Of a DNA stretch of 64,000 bases, positions 15,691 to 25,477 are shown one piece after another. The notes under the pieces were generated by a model, which did not search any database, was not told where the DNA came from, and saw only the letters and a list, made by a program, of their open reading frames with translations. This DNA comes from Treponema sp. (lineage in GTDB: Bacteria; Spirochaetota; Spirochaetia; Treponematales; Treponemataceae), in assembly GCA_017934745.1 (NCBI GenBank), contig JAGBIY010000065.1, positions 1 through 64,000 on the forward strand, written 5' to 3'. Position numbers and translations under genes: made by a program. Position 1 is the first letter of the stretch; each line of letters begins with the position of its first letter.

Positions 15691-18600
15691 ATGCGAAAAC
15701 TATTGAAGCATCCTTTCATCATCATCGGAATTTCCGTTTTGATAACCGTTTTCTTCGCATTGCCGTTGAAACGAATCAAGATTGAAAGTTCGATAAGGCA
15801 GTTTTTCCCTCAAAAGCACGAGGCGTACCAGAGACTCAACAAGACCGAAGACGAATTCGGCAGCATGCTCGCGATTGGAGTGTCGTTCGAAACACCGGGC
15901 GAGACGATACTGACGACCGAATACATCGATGTAATAAGGAAAATCACGACGCACCTGCAGAGCGTCCAGAACATCGACAAGGTGACTTCCCTCACCAACA
16001 TCGACTTCATAAAAGGCGACAACGGAACAATCGAAGTCGCCCCGATTCTGAACAAGGACGACTCCGAGGAAATCGAGCAGGAAGACGTGGACTTGATTTC
16101 CGAAAGGCTTTCCAGCTGGGAGGACATGTACAACCTCGTCGTCATCTCCAAAGACGGTCAGGGAACGCAGATCGCCATGAACGTGAACCAGCACGCGACA
16201 CTCGCAGAGCAGGCGGAAGCCCTCAAGGAAGTCAGGAAAATCGTGTACGACGACCTTGCCGAGGCGAAATCCGACTTGAGCGTCAAATTCTACGGAGACC
16301 CGGTCGTGAGCGAAAACTCAAAGGCGTTCATGATTTCAGACTTGAAGGGATTGATTCCCCTCGTCGTCCTCGTGGTCCTCATCTCGCTCTACTGCAGTTT
16401 CAGCACGCTCGAAGGAATGGCCCTCCCGCTCATAACGGTATTGATGAGCACGGTCTGGTCGGTCGGAATAATGACGCTTCTTGGATTCGAATTCTCGATG
16501 GTATCCTCGGTCATTCCGGTAGCCCTCATCGGCTGCGGCTCGGCATACGGAATCCACGTACTCACCCACTACTACATCGCCGTGGACGAAAAGCGCAAGG
16601 AACTGGACGCAAAGGGCGAGAAATTCACAAAGGAAATCCACCTCGACTGCATTCTCTACGGACTCCAGGATGTCAAGCTCGCCGTCGTACTCTCGGCAAT
16701 CACGACCATAGTGGGATTCATCTCGCTCGTCACAAGCCCGTTGAGGCCGCTCTTCGGATTCGCAATCTTCACGGGAGTCGGAATCGCGTTCAGCCTCCTC
16801 CTCTCGGTCACGGTGCTTCCGGCGTTCCTCACGCTCAAACCGCTCAGCAGGGTCGGAAACCGCTCGCGCAGGATGGCGAAGCTCACGGCCAAGATAAAGA
16901 AGCGGCTCGCGAAAATCGAGTCGTCAAGCAGGAAGAAGGACACGACGGAGAAGACAACTCTCGAAAACACGCTCTACAACATCTACCACACGCTCTGCGG
17001 AACGAAGCCGAGAATGATAGTCTTCTCGCTCGTCATAATCGTGTTCTCCGCCATCGGACTCATGAAAATCGTCATCGACACTTCCATGGTCAACTACTTC
17101 CCGAAGACGAGCCAGCTCAGGCAGGACATCGACTATGTGAACGAGAATTTCGCGGGAACGAACTCGGTCTACCTCCTCATCAAGTCGCCGGCGTTCAAGC
17201 CGAAGGAAGAGTCGACCGCGCTTTACGACGAAGCCCAGGCCCTTGAGGACAAATACGCCGGAACGGAAATCCCGGAGAACGTCCAGAAGCAGATAGCGGA
17301 ACTGAGGAGCAAGGCGGACGAGAAGCTTTCAGAATCGAGGGCCGCGGCCGACATGACGAATCCGGAAGTCCTCAAGGCTGTAGACTTGATGGAGAAGTGG
17401 ATTCTCGGAAAGTACGACATCGTTGGAAAAGCGGTCTCGTACACAGACTCAATCAAGAGAATCAACCAGACATGGAACGCGCCGGGAGCGCAGTCGACAA
17501 GCCAGCCGGCGTCAAGCGGCGACAGCGGGGAAGCGTTCACGGACGACCTCTCATTCGACTTCGGGGACGACGCGTTCGCCGGTTCTGACGACGAAGCGTT
17601 CTCAGACGACCTCACGTTCGACTTCGGAGACGACAGCGCGGAATCTGGAGCGGAAGCGGACGCGAATTTCGCCGACTTCTACACGTTCGAGGACGAGGGA
17701 AGCGGAGAGCAGACAGTGGACATGGTGTTCGAGGATCCGAACGTGGCGTACCAGGCAAAGCTCGACGCGACCTACACTGGGAAAGAGCTACAGGAGCTTT
17801 TCGCGAAGGCCTACGCAAAGGCTGGAGGAAGAAGGGCGACGGCCGAGACGTTCGTCAAAGAGTTCCAGAAGGAAATGAACTACAACGGAATCGCATTCTA
17901 CGAAATTCCATACGACCCGGCCAAATACCAGAAGGCCACAAGGCAGGAGCTTTCGGGACTGATTTCGAACTACACGATGCTCCTCGGAGACTCGATGGAC
18001 AGGTTCACGGACGACCAGACGAACTACACCCCGACATCAATCCGCGTGCAGGTTCAGATAAAGACGAATTCGACGCAGATTCTCGGAAACATGCTCAAGG
18101 ACATCGAGAGATACGCCGAAGCGCACCTTCCGGAAGGATACTACATGGAGTCCACTGGAACAGGAGAGATGGAGTACGTCATGACGAACCTCGTAGTCTC
18201 AAGCCAGGTGACTTCGCTCATCCTTTCGCTCGCTCTCGTGTTCATCATCATAGCCATATCGTTCAAGTCGCCAATCGCGGGAATCATCGGAGCAATTCCG
18301 CTCGCGTTCACAATCATCTTGAACTACATGGTCATGGGCTTGTTCGAGATAAAGCTCGACTTGTTCACAAGCATCATAGCCTCGGTGGCAATCGGTGTCG
18401 GAATAGACTACACGATACACTTCATGACAGAGTACAAGGCGCTCAGGCTTGAAAGCGACGACCTCGAATCAGTGACGAGAGGGACGTTCAAGACGAGCGG
18501 AGCCGGAATCATCACGAACGCGCTGGCTGTCGGACTGGGATTCCTGGTCCTCTGCTTCAGCAAGTTCATCGTTCTCCGCTACATCGGAGTGCTCGTCGCA

Positions 18601-18735
18601 ATCGTCATGTTCACAAGCTCCATGCTCGCAATGACGGTGCTTCCGGCCATCTTCAACAACTTCGACCCGCGCTTCATGCACCCAGGAAAACCGAAGGCGT
18701 GGGAATCGGACGACGAAGAAGATTCCGAAAAATGA
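15691..18735 (+). CDS. RND/MMPL-family exporter with an acidic periplasmic insertion
   Basis: This 1014-residue inner-membrane protein has the two-fold RND plan: one helix, a large periplasmic loop, five helices (about residues 215-390), then the same again ending near residue 1000. GCGSAYGIHVLTHYY and GVGIDYTIHFMTEY are the paired helix-4 motifs of the MMPL/hopanoid-transporter branch. GGAGG precedes the ATG at 15691. The second loop contains an unusual acidic, Phe/Gly-rich tract (about residues 612-670) with two near copies of DDLSFDFGDD. LolA-like and outer-membrane barrel genes follow, a grouping known for RND systems that move lipids to the outer membrane. The substrate is unknown. Confidence 0.88.
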   Translation: MRKLLKHPFIIIGISVLITVFFALPLKRIKIESSIRQFFPQKHEAYQRLNKTEDEFGSMLAIGVSFETPGETILTTEYIDVIRKITTHLQSVQNIDKVTSLTNIDFIKGDNGTIEVAPILNKDDSEEIEQEDVDLISERLSSWEDMYNLVVISKDGQGTQIAMNVNQHATLAEQAEALKEVRKIVYDDLAEAKSDLSVKFYGDPVVSENSKAFMISDLKGLIPLVVLVVLISLYCSFSTLEGMALPLITVLMSTVWSVGIMTLLGFEFSMVSSVIPVALIGCGSAYGIHVLTHYYIAVDEKRKELDAKGEKFTKEIHLDCILYGLQDVKLAVVLSAITTIVGFISLVTSPLRPLFGFAIFTGVGIAFSLLLSVTVLPAFLTLKPLSRVGNRSRRMAKLTAKIKKRLAKIESSSRKKDTTEKTTLENTLYNIYHTLCGTKPRMIVFSLVIIVFSAIGLMKIVIDTSMVNYFPKTSQLRQDIDYVNENFAGTNSVYLLIKSPAFKPKEESTALYDEAQALEDKYAGTEIPENVQKQIAELRSKADEKLSESRAAADMTNPEVLKAVDLMEKWILGKYDIVGKAVSYTDSIKRINQTWNAPGAQSTSQPASSGDSGEAFTDDLSFDFGDDAFAGSDDEAFSDDLTFDFGDDSAESGAEADANFADFYTFEDEGSGEQTVDMVFEDPNVAYQAKLDATYTGKELQELFAKAYAKAGGRRATAETFVKEFQKEMNYNGIAFYEIPYDPAKYQKATRQELSGLISNYTMLLGDSMDRFTDDQTNYTPTSIRVQVQIKTNSTQILGNMLKDIERYAEAHLPEGYYMESTGTGEMEYVMTNLVVSSQVTSLILSLALVFIIIAISFKSPIAGIIGAIPLAFTIILNYMVMGLFEIKLDLFTSIIASVAIGVGIDYTIHFMTEYKALRLESDDLESVTRGTFKTSGAGIITNALAVGLGFLVLCFSKFIVLRYIGVLVAIVMFTSSMLAMTVLPAIFNNFDPRFMHPGKPKAWESDDEEDSEK

Positions 18736-18806
18736 TTTTTGAAACCACAGGAGAAAATCATTAAAATAGAATAAAAAGAAATAAGAGGATTCAAACCGAA
18801 CATTAG

Positions 18807-18836
18807 CCGAACAGATGTTTCAAAGCCTCTGTTCGG
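18807..18836. other. Hairpin downstream of the RND gene
   Basis: CCGAACAGA and TCTGTTCGG make a perfect 9-bp stem with a 12-nt loop. There is no T run, so it may be a processed or weak terminator. The stem shares CTGTTCGG with the palindromic repeats at 23477 and 45875. The surrounding 18736-18866 shows no gene. Confidence 0.6.
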
Positions 18837-18866
18837 AATGTACGATTGAAACATAAAAGGGCGAAA

Positions 18867-19023
18867 GTCGAGTTTTTACAGTGCAATGGCAGAAACGAGC
18901 GGAAGCGGGGTTCCGTCCATCAAAACACTCAGCCACCGCGAAGCGGTACTGCCGTTTTGATGGACGGGTTCTCGCTGGGAGCTTGTTTCTGCAACTACAG
19001 TATGCATAAACTCGACATTCGAC
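18867..19023 (+). repeat. Structured nested-palindrome element, copy 2 (complete)
   Basis: The outer stem pairs GTCGAGTTT at 18867 with AAACTCGAC ending at 19016. Inside it GCAGAAACGAGC pairs with GCTTGTTTCTGC, bases 18913-18926 pair perfectly with 18954-18967 (14 bp), and an apical hairpin CCGC-GAA-GCGG follows. The 14-bp stem differs from copy 1 at three pairs, each changed on both strands. Similarity to copy 1 stops at 19023, about 27 bp before the LolA-like start. The element lies in the same orientation relative to its downstream gene as copy 1. No flanking target duplication is visible. Confidence 0.85.
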
Positions 19024-19050
19024 CTAAAAAAACATTTTTGGAGGCATACA

Positions 19051-19860
19051 ATGAAAGCAATCAAAACAATCGCAGCATCAGCACTCGCACTTTCACTCAC
19101 GGCGATGGCATTCGCAGACCAGAAGGGAAGAGACATCATCCAGCAGGTTCTCGACGTAGAGGATCCTTCATTCAGCCAGACGGCGGTCGTCATGACTTTG
19201 ACCGAGAAGAACGGCTCGACCGACATCCGCAACGTGAAGCAGTACGGAAGGACGGCCAACGGGCTCAAGGCCATAGTCATGGATTTCGTTGGACCGGGAA
19301 GCTCGAAAGTCAAGGGAACACGCTTCCTTCTTCAGGAGAACGGCAACGGCAAGGACGACGACAAGTTCATCTACATGCCAGACCTCAAGTCCACACGCCG
19401 CGTCTCCACTGCCGACGGCTCAAAGGCGTTCGTCGGAACGGACGCCTCGTACGACGACCTTTCAACACGCGACATCGACAAGGACGAGCACACGTTCATC
19501 GGCGAGGAGAAGAAGACAGTGAACGGAACGACATACGACTGCTGGGTCGTAAGCTCAAAGTCGAAGAACGCAAACGACACACAGTACGGCGAGAAGAAGC
19601 AGTGGATCTACAAGGACCAGCTCATTCCAGTCTACGCCGAACTTTACGACAAAAAAGGCCAGCTCTTGAAGGTGCTCGAAGTGCTCAAGCTCCAGGACGT
19701 CACGGGAGCGACAGGCAAGGTCTACCACACCCCCATGACGGCATCTATGAAGAACGTGCAGACCGGACACTCGACAAAGCTTGAAATCAAGCAGATTGTC
19801 TTGGACAAGCAGCTTCCATCGAAAGTCTTCACACAGAACTTCCTTTCAACAGGCAAATAA
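19051..19860 (+). CDS. LolA-like outer-membrane lipoprotein-sorting protein
   Basis: The 269-residue periplasmic protein has a signal peptide (cleavage near AMAFA-DQ) and the features of the LolA-like family paired with RND exporters: FIYMPDLKSTRRVS, a SFxxxDLSTRDID-like stretch and the closing SKVFTQNFLSTG. Such proteins have a half-barrel that can hold a lipid chain. GGAGG lies 8 nt before the ATG. A diverged paralog is at 22600-23448. It follows the RND gene with a 315-bp gap that holds the structured element, so it may be separately controlled. Confidence 0.85.
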   Translation: MKAIKTIAASALALSLTAMAFADQKGRDIIQQVLDVEDPSFSQTAVVMTLTEKNGSTDIRNVKQYGRTANGLKAIVMDFVGPGSSKVKGTRFLLQENGNGKDDDKFIYMPDLKSTRRVSTADGSKAFVGTDASYDDLSTRDIDKDEHTFIGEEKKTVNGTTYDCWVVSSKSKNANDTQYGEKKQWIYKDQLIPVYAELYDKKGQLLKVLEVLKLQDVTGATGKVYHTPMTASMKNVQTGHSTKLEIKQIVLDKQLPSKVFTQNFLSTGK

Positions 19861-20110
19861 GCTTGCCAAGGTCCGGGTGTGTCCTAGGAATTTGCTGGTT
19901 GGATGCAAGCTCGCCGAGAATCGCATGGGCGATTCTCGCGCATTGGTGGATGTGTGGAGTTTGCCAAGGTCCGTGTGTGTGTCCTAGACGATTGTTGATT
20001 GGAGGCAAACTCACGCTGCCGTTGTCTGGGTGTGTCTTTGGCACTTGCTGAGTGGCGGCAGCGTCGCTGAGAATTGCGAGGGCAATTCTCGCGCACTTAT
20101 GGACGGTGCG
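19861..20110 (+). repeat. Array of three about 50-bp structured repeats with linked hairpins
   Basis: Units lie at 19861-19910, 19959-20010 and 20015-20062. Each has a conserved core GTGTGTCCTAG and ends in complementary arms that differ between units but always pair: GCTTGC/GCAAGC, GTTTGCC/GGCAAAC and GCTGCC/GGCAGC. The first and third units are followed by a hairpin GAGAATCGC-ATG-GGCGATTCTC (19916-19937) or GAGAATTGC-GAG-GGCAATTCTC (20069-20090), again with a compensated base pair. A fourth unit is at 40693-40740 on the other strand. The array begins right after the LolA-like stop codon. Its role is unknown. Confidence 0.8.
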
Positions 20111-20136
20111 AGGCCTAAGCGGTTACTGTATGAATG

Positions 20137-20201
20137 AAAACGCTCCTTGAAAGGTGAAGTGAAGTTCACTTCATTGAAAATCCTTTCAAGGAGCGTTTTT
20201 T
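20137..20201. terminator. Bidirectional terminator between LolA-like and chemoreceptor genes
   Basis: AACGCTCCTTGAAAGG pairs with CCTTTCAAGGAGCGTT; the loop contains a second inverted repeat (GTGAAGTGAA/TTCACTTCAT). Runs of T (plus) and A (plus, i.e. T on minus) flank the stem, suiting the convergent genes. Confidence 0.9.
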
Positions 20202-20246
20202 TTGGAAAAACGGCAAAGGGAAATTTTCGATTGATTAAAGAAAGGC

Positions 20247-22337
20247 TCAGACCTTGAACTTGCCGACTTCCTTCGCCACGGCCTTTATGCTTTCGCCGTT
20301 CTGCTGCGTCAGGTTGTTCACCTGGTGGATGGAGTTGTTCAAATCGCCGATTCCGTTTGAGATTTCGCTCATGGCAACGCTTATCTGGCCAGTCACGGTC
20401 GCGACTTTTTCCATCTCTTCCAGAATCTTGTTGCTTCCCTGCTCCATAGAATCCGCGCTGCTTCTTACATCGCCCGTTATATCGTTGATTTGGTTCATCG
20501 CGTCGATGACCTGCTTGCTGCCCGCGCTCTGCTCGTCCATCGCGCTCTTGATGACGCTCTCCTGCCTGGCGACAGTCTGCGTGTGCTCGAAAATCACGTC
20601 GAACTGCCTCTGGGTCTCGGTCGCTCCGTCGCTCATCTCCACAATCATCTCGCGGAGTCCCTTCATCACGTCGTTGATTTTCTTTCCCTGCATGTTCGAG
20701 TCTTCGGCGAGCTTCCTGATTTCGTCGGCGACGACCGCGAATCCGGCACCCGCGCTACCCGCATGGGCGGCTTCTATGGCGGCGTTCATGGCGAGCATGT
20801 TCGTCTGGCTGGCGATGTTCCTGATTATCGAAGACGTCTCTATCAATGCGGCCGAATCGTCCGCGATTTTGTTGGTTAGCTCGACGGACTTCTTCACGAC
20901 CGCGCGGCCGCTCTCGGCGGACTCGGAGAGGAGGCGCACGTTCTCCTCGTTCTTCTCAAGGATTTCAGAGACGGAGTTGATGTTCGCGACCATCTGCTCG
21001 ACCGAAGACGAAGACTGCGCCACGCTTTCCGCCTGCACCTGGATGTTCTCGCTCAACCTCTCGATGTTGCTGGCGATTTCCTTGATGGCCGTGTTGGTCT
21101 GCTCCACGCCAGCCCTCTGCGTCTCGACCTGGGAGCCGATGGAGTTGATGTTCTCGTTCATCTGCTCGATTGCGGACGCGCTCGAATTCATGCTCGAACT
21201 CAAATGCTCGGACTGTTCCTGCATGTTCTTCGTCTGGTTGATTATCGAAGCCATTGAGTGGGCGATTTTCTTTATCGTGAGGTTGAAGTAGCCCGACAGG
21301 AGGCCCAGCTCGTCCTTCGACGCGACTGGAAGCTCCACTGTCAAGTCTCCGTCACCCTCGGAGATGTTCTTGAGGATTCCTGTCACATGGGTGAGCATCT
21401 TGGTGACGGAATGGGCGAGGAGGAACGCAATAACGACAGAGAGGACGAATCCCACAATCACGAGAATCACGACGACCTTCGAAACCTCGTTCGTGGCGGC
21501 ATCGATCATCGACATAGGAATGAAGATTGCGTAGTCCAGACTGTACATGTCGTTCTCGGAAGGTAGAACCCTTATTTCGGTCGGGACATCAACACGGTCA
21601 CCGATTGTGACGTTCTCACGGAAGATTCCATATCCGCCCTGTATGTAGCCTTCAAGGGATTTCACTCCAAGCTCCCCCACATTCATGAAAGAGAGGGTCA
21701 CGTCGAACGGATTCAAGACGACGTTGCTGTTGGAGTCGATGATGACGAACCCGATGTCGCCCATCGAAGTCTGGTCTCCAAAAAGAGAGACGAAAGTGTT
21801 CGCGTCGATTTCCACCGTAGCGACTCCGAGCACCTCGCCGTTCTCGTCGAAAATAGTCTGAGAACCGGCCACAACAATCCGGCCGTCGTCCTTCTGGTAG
21901 ATAGGAGAGAAATAAGGCACTCCCTCGTTGTCTATGGCAGCGTCGTAGCAGTTCTGGGAATCCTCCAGAGAGAACGCGCCGTCGGGATAGCAGATTATCT
22001 CCTCGTCATCGTAAATCACTCCGGCGGAGACAAGCTGGGGATTCGAATTGATGATTTTCTTGGCAAGGTCGTAAACGGACTCCCTGTCCTCGTCCCCCGT
22101 GTAGGAAAGCAGGTTTATGATTTTTCCGATGCCGTCCAGGTAGGAATAGACCGTCTGATCCATCAAGTGCATCGTATTTGAAAGCCTGTCGGTGAACTGC
22201 GATTCATTCACGCTTTTCACGCGGTTGTAGATTATCACGCCGAGTCCACAAAGAAGGATGCTGGTCATCAGCGTTATTCCAATTATGACCCTGGCGGCAA
22301 TGGAATGGATTCTCAGTTTTTCGGTTTTTTCAACCAT
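20247..22337 (-). CDS. Methyl-accepting chemotaxis protein
   Basis: This 696-residue chemoreceptor has an N-terminal membrane helix, a periplasmic sensor of about 250 residues that looks like a double Cache domain (small-ligand binding), a second helix, a HAMP domain and the cytoplasmic signalling rod. The hairpin tip that contacts CheA/CheW is [20 protein letters not shown]. The start at 22337 follows AAGGAG at good spacing; an upstream in-frame ATG lacks a site. It sits inverted between the two LolA-like genes. The ligand cannot be told from sequence. Confidence 0.93.
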   Translation of the reverse strand: MVEKTEKLRIHSIAARVIIGITLMTSILLCGLGVIIYNRVKSVNESQFTDRLSNTMHLMDQTVYSYLDGIGKIINLLSYTGDEDRESVYDLAKKIINSNPQLVSAGVIYDDEEIICYPDGAFSLEDSQNCYDAAIDNEGVPYFSPIYQKDDGRIVVAGSQTIFDENGEVLGVATVEIDANTFVSLFGDQTSMGDIGFVIIDSNSNVVLNPFDVTLSFMNVGELGVKSLEGYIQGGYGIFRENVTIGDRVDVPTEIRVLPSENDMYSLDYAIFIPMSMIDAATNEVSKVVVILVIVGFVLSVVIAFLLAHSVTKMLTHVTGILKNISEGDGDLTVELPVASKDELGLLSGYFNLTIKKIAHSMASIINQTKNMQEQSEHLSSSMNSSASAIEQMNENINSIGSQVETQRAGVEQTNTAIKEIASNIERLSENIQVQAESVAQSSSSVEQMVANINSVSEILEKNEENVRLLSESAESGRAVVKKSVELTNKIADDSAALIETSSIIRNIASQTNMLAMNAAIEAAHAGSAGAGFAVVADEIRKLAEDSNMQGKKINDVMKGLREMIVEMSDGATETQRQFDVIFEHTQTVARQESVIKSAMDEQSAGSKQVIDAMNQINDITGDVRSSADSMEQGSNKILEEMEKVATVTGQISVAMSEISNGIGDLNNSIHQVNNLTQQNGESIKAVAKEVGKFKV

Positions 22338-22511
22338 AATTTTCACTCCTTTTTTTATCGTCATGCAATAGTAGACATATAAATTTATCACAAATTACAT
22401 CATTTTTCACTATTATCGAAAAATGATTCTCAACAATGAGATTTTCGGATATAATAAAATCCGTTTCCAGTCGTCTAGTTACAAAAAAAGAACAGTTTTT
22501 TTGAATTTTTT

Positions 22512-22539
22512 TTGCGACAAGCTTTTCTTGCGTTATAGT
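22512..22539 (+). promoter_or_regulatory. Promoter of the second LolA-like gene
   Basis: TTGCGA, a 16-bp spacer and TATAGT lie 60 bp before the ATG at 22600. The rest of the divergent gap 22338-22599 is AT-rich with no gene. Confidence 0.55.
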
Positions 22540-22599
22540 TTTTATTGCAGTTCGTAGAACACAAGAAAAATTCACATTGCAACATTCAAGGAGATTTCT

Positions 22600-23448
22600 A
22601 TGAAAATCAAGAACATCATCGCGGCATCGATAATCGCCGCGACAGTTGGGGCGGCAGCGTTCGCAGACGAAGCATATGACGTGATGAAGAAATTCACCAC
22701 GCTTCCAATTCCAAATTATTCAAAATCAGAGATGAACCTCGATGTGATTGAAAAGAACGGAAAAGTCGACCACCAGGTAATGATGCAGTACGGCAACCGC
22801 AAGAACGGCCTTACAAACACCGTATTCGAGTTCAAGACATCGGCCACCAACAAGGGAACCCGCGTCCTCCAGATGGAAAAGACGTCGAAGGACGACGACC
22901 GCCTCATCTACCTTCCACAGCTCAAGACGACAAGGCGAATCCCGACTTCCGACAGGTACAAGTCGTTCGTCGGCTGCGAATTCACCTACAACGACATGTC
23001 AATCCGCGACATCGACCTCGACACGCACAAGATGCTCAACGCGAACGAGACTGTGACAATCAACGGAGGAACGAACGGCGGAAAATACGGAACCGAGAAG
23101 TACAACTGCTACAAAATCGACTCCACACCCGCCTCTCCAGAAGCGAAGAGAATGGTCGAATACTCGCACAGAATCTCGTACATCGACAAGAACACGTATC
23201 TTCCAGTGAAGATGGAATATTTCGACAAGAAAGACCCGAACAAGCTCATAAAGACATACATCATAGAAAAAATCGAGAACGTCAAGGGTTCGAGCGGAAA
23301 AGATTACGTTCTTAGGAAGTCCTGCCTCATCTCAAACGAAGTGACAGGAAGAAAGACCCGCGTGTGGGTCAGCGACTTCGAGTGGGACGCAAAGATTCCA
23401 GACAGCTACTTCACGCAGAACTGGCTTGCGACAGGAAAGGCTCGCTGA
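22600..23448 (+). CDS. LolA-like outer-membrane lipoprotein-sorting protein, paralog 2
   Basis: The 282-residue product shares the full layout of the protein at 19051: signal peptide (cleavage near AAFA-DE), LIYLPQLKTTRRIP, YNDMSIRDIDLD and the closing SYFTQNWLATGK. It has a small insertion near NGGTNGGKYGTEKY. CAAGGAGA precedes the ATG. It is followed by an outer-membrane barrel gene after 102 bp. Two differently diverged paralogs near one RND gene suggest distinct cargo or partners, which is an inference. Confidence 0.85.
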   Translation: MKIKNIIAASIIAATVGAAAFADEAYDVMKKFTTLPIPNYSKSEMNLDVIEKNGKVDHQVMMQYGNRKNGLTNTVFEFKTSATNKGTRVLQMEKTSKDDDRLIYLPQLKTTRRIPTSDRYKSFVGCEFTYNDMSIRDIDLDTHKMLNANETVTINGGTNGGKYGTEKYNCYKIDSTPASPEAKRMVEYSHRISYIDKNTYLPVKMEYFDKKDPNKLIKTYIIEKIENVKGSSGKDYVLRKSCLISNEVTGRKTRVWVSDFEWDAKIPDSYFTQNWLATGKAR

Positions 23449-23476
23449 AAAGCGCGTTTTGCCGCATAGACAGCAA

Positions 23477-23508
23477 ACCTGTTCGGAAAATTAAGTTTCT
23501 GAGCAGGT
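23477..23508. repeat. CTGTTCGG palindromic repeat, copy 2
   Basis: ACCTGTTC pairs with GAGCAGGT (one G-U) around GGAAAATTAAGTTTCT. It lies between the LolA-like and barrel genes and matches the copies at 10567 and 45875. Confidence 0.65.
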
Positions 23509-23550
23509 CTAGTATTCATCGCCATTCAGGAAATCATTAGGAGGATTTTG

Positions 23551-25356
23551 ATGAAAATAACAGGAAAAATGTTGGGGGCGACTTCCGCTCTCTTCATGCT
23601 CTGCGCGGGAAGCGCATTCGCGCAGGATGCAGACGACTTTGGCGGAGACTCGTTCGGGGACGACTCGTTCGGAGGATTCGAGGACAGCTCAGAGCCGGTT
23701 TTGACATGGAACGGAGAAGCCGGAGCGAGCGCTCGCGCATGGATTCGGGGGGAGAACGAGAACGAGAGCGGATACACTTCGTTCTACGACGTTTCCCACT
23801 CGCCGACAGAGGCGAACGCATACGCAAAGCTCGACATCAGCTATTCAGGTTCAAGCACTGACCTGAACGGAAGGCTCAAATTCGACGCGGCAACAATCAA
23901 GGACCACCCGGAGGACATCATCGAAGAAGTCTCGGCCCGCGGCTACTTCGGAAACTGGCAGATCGAGGCCGGAAAAATCAAGAACGTCTGGGGAAAGGGC
24001 GACAAAATCCACGTCCTCGACAACTTCAACGCGAACGACTACACGGACTTCATCTTCCCGGACTACATCGACAGGAGACTCGCCGAGCCGATGGCCAAAA
24101 TCTCGTACGCTAGCCCCTACTCCAACGACGCAATCTCCGACTTGAAATTCGAGGGAATCTACACCCCAATGATGACGGCGGACAGGTTCGCCAGCGAGGA
24201 TTCCATCCTCTATCCATACGCACAGCAGAAACTCACTAACATCGTCACAGGAATACTCGCGGAACAGTCGAAAGCGACATATGAATCAAACGATTCATCA
24301 GAAATCGTCAAAGGAATCATGAGTCTCTCAAGCTTCTCTTCCGACGACTTGTACGAGGACAACATCAAGACGCTCAAGTACGGGCAGGCTGGAGCAAGGT
24401 TCACCGGCACAATCAGCGGAATCGACTTCGGAGCGAGCTACTACTACGGCCACTACAAGCAGCCGAGCGCGAACGTGGAGAACTACGCAATCTACTCGAA
24501 CGCAGACAACATCAAGGCTGGTGCATGGCAGAAATACTACGCGACAGCCTTGAGCCAGATAAAGGCTGGTCTCACAGCCGCAGGAATGGGAACTGCGATA
24601 GCTGCAATGACAGATGAGCAAATCTATGCGGCGGCGCAGGCAGGAACATTCGGAGAAACAGCACAAGCCGCTGCTCTTTCTGAAACCACCGTAAAGGGAC
24701 TGGTCGATACAGAACTAACGAACAACGGCTACACCCTCGCAAACGCCCTTCCATCTCTCAACTACGACCAGCTGCAGGTGTTCGGACTTGAGGCGGCATT
24801 CGTACTCTGGAAGTTCAACACGAGATGGGAATTTGCCTACAACCTCACAGAGGACACGGCCGGAGACAATCCGTGGGTCAAGAACAACTCTATTGGATGG
24901 GTTGCCGGATTCGACATGGACCTTCCAATCCACAACCTCAACATCAACGTCCAGGAGCAGGGTTCCTACGTTCTCAAGAACGACAAAATCGAGGACAACA
25001 CTGTGACAGTAGGCTACCTTGCGGGAAATCCAATCGAAGTTCCAATCGGAACGGCGGATGTGGACTACAACTCGGACGGAAAGTACACGAGGAACAAAAT
25101 CATCGTGAACATCAGCGACAAGTGGCTCAACGAGAAGCTCACGACCGAGTGCACCACAATCTACGCCTTCGAGACAGAGGAATGGTGCGTCCAGCCTAAG
25201 ATTTCCTACAACGTCGTAGACGGGCTCACGTTCACGGCTTCAGGAGCGTACATCTACTCGAACAACAAGAACGGAGAGTTCTACAACTTCACGGCATGGG
25301 ACACCGAGAACCACAACGCGGCTTTCGTCCAGTTGGCTGCGAAGTACCAGTTCTAG
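23551..25356 (+). CDS. Outer-membrane beta-barrel protein
   Basis: The 601-residue protein has a signal peptide (cleavage near SAFA-QD) and then a short acidic tract DDFGGDSFGDDSFGGFED. The long remainder alternates polar and apolar residues with many aromatic residues and ends in KYQF; a terminal Phe is the usual outer-membrane assembly signal. Its plan resembles DUF1302-like barrels that accompany RND and LolA-like genes. ATG at 23551 follows GGAGG. The acidic D/F/G tract is similar in composition to the one inside the RND protein. Family membership is inferred from pattern and context. Confidence 0.75.
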   Translation: MKITGKMLGATSALFMLCAGSAFAQDADDFGGDSFGDDSFGGFEDSSEPVLTWNGEAGASARAWIRGENENESGYTSFYDVSHSPTEANAYAKLDISYSGSSTDLNGRLKFDAATIKDHPEDIIEEVSARGYFGNWQIEAGKIKNVWGKGDKIHVLDNFNANDYTDFIFPDYIDRRLAEPMAKISYASPYSNDAISDLKFEGIYTPMMTADRFASEDSILYPYAQQKLTNIVTGILAEQSKATYESNDSSEIVKGIMSLSSFSSDDLYEDNIKTLKYGQAGARFTGTISGIDFGASYYYGHYKQPSANVENYAIYSNADNIKAGAWQKYYATALSQIKAGLTAAGMGTAIAAMTDEQIYAAAQAGTFGETAQAAALSETTVKGLVDTELTNNGYTLANALPSLNYDQLQVFGLEAAFVLWKFNTRWEFAYNLTEDTAGDNPWVKNNSIGWVAGFDMDLPIHNLNINVQEQGSYVLKNDKIEDNTVTVGYLAGNPIEVPIGTADVDYNSDGKYTRNKIIVNISDKWLNEKLTTECTTIYAFETEEWCVQPKISYNVVDGLTFTASGAYIYSNNKNGEFYNFTAWDTENHNAAFVQLAAKYQF

Positions 25357-25395
25357 TGAAGAAACATAGGAAGGTCTGAAAACAGGCTTCCGATG

Positions 25396-25431
25396 AAAAA
25401 AGACGCTTCAAAGCAGAAGCGTCTTTTTTTT
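25396..25431 (+). terminator. Rho-independent terminator after the barrel gene
   Basis: AAGACGCTTC and GAAGCGTCTT pair around AAAGCA and a run of eight T follows. Confidence 0.92.
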
Positions 25432-25477
25432 GTCCCCTTATGTTATGTTCAAAAAGTGAAAAACAGTTATTATCATA

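Noticed and set aside
18867..19016. MITE with target duplication
   Set aside because: Terminal inverted arms exist, but no matching direct repeats flank the complete copy.
19861..20062. Integron attC sites (treponemes can carry integrons)
   Set aside because: The arms do not fit the RYYYAAC/GTTRRRY core pattern and no integrase or cassette row is present.
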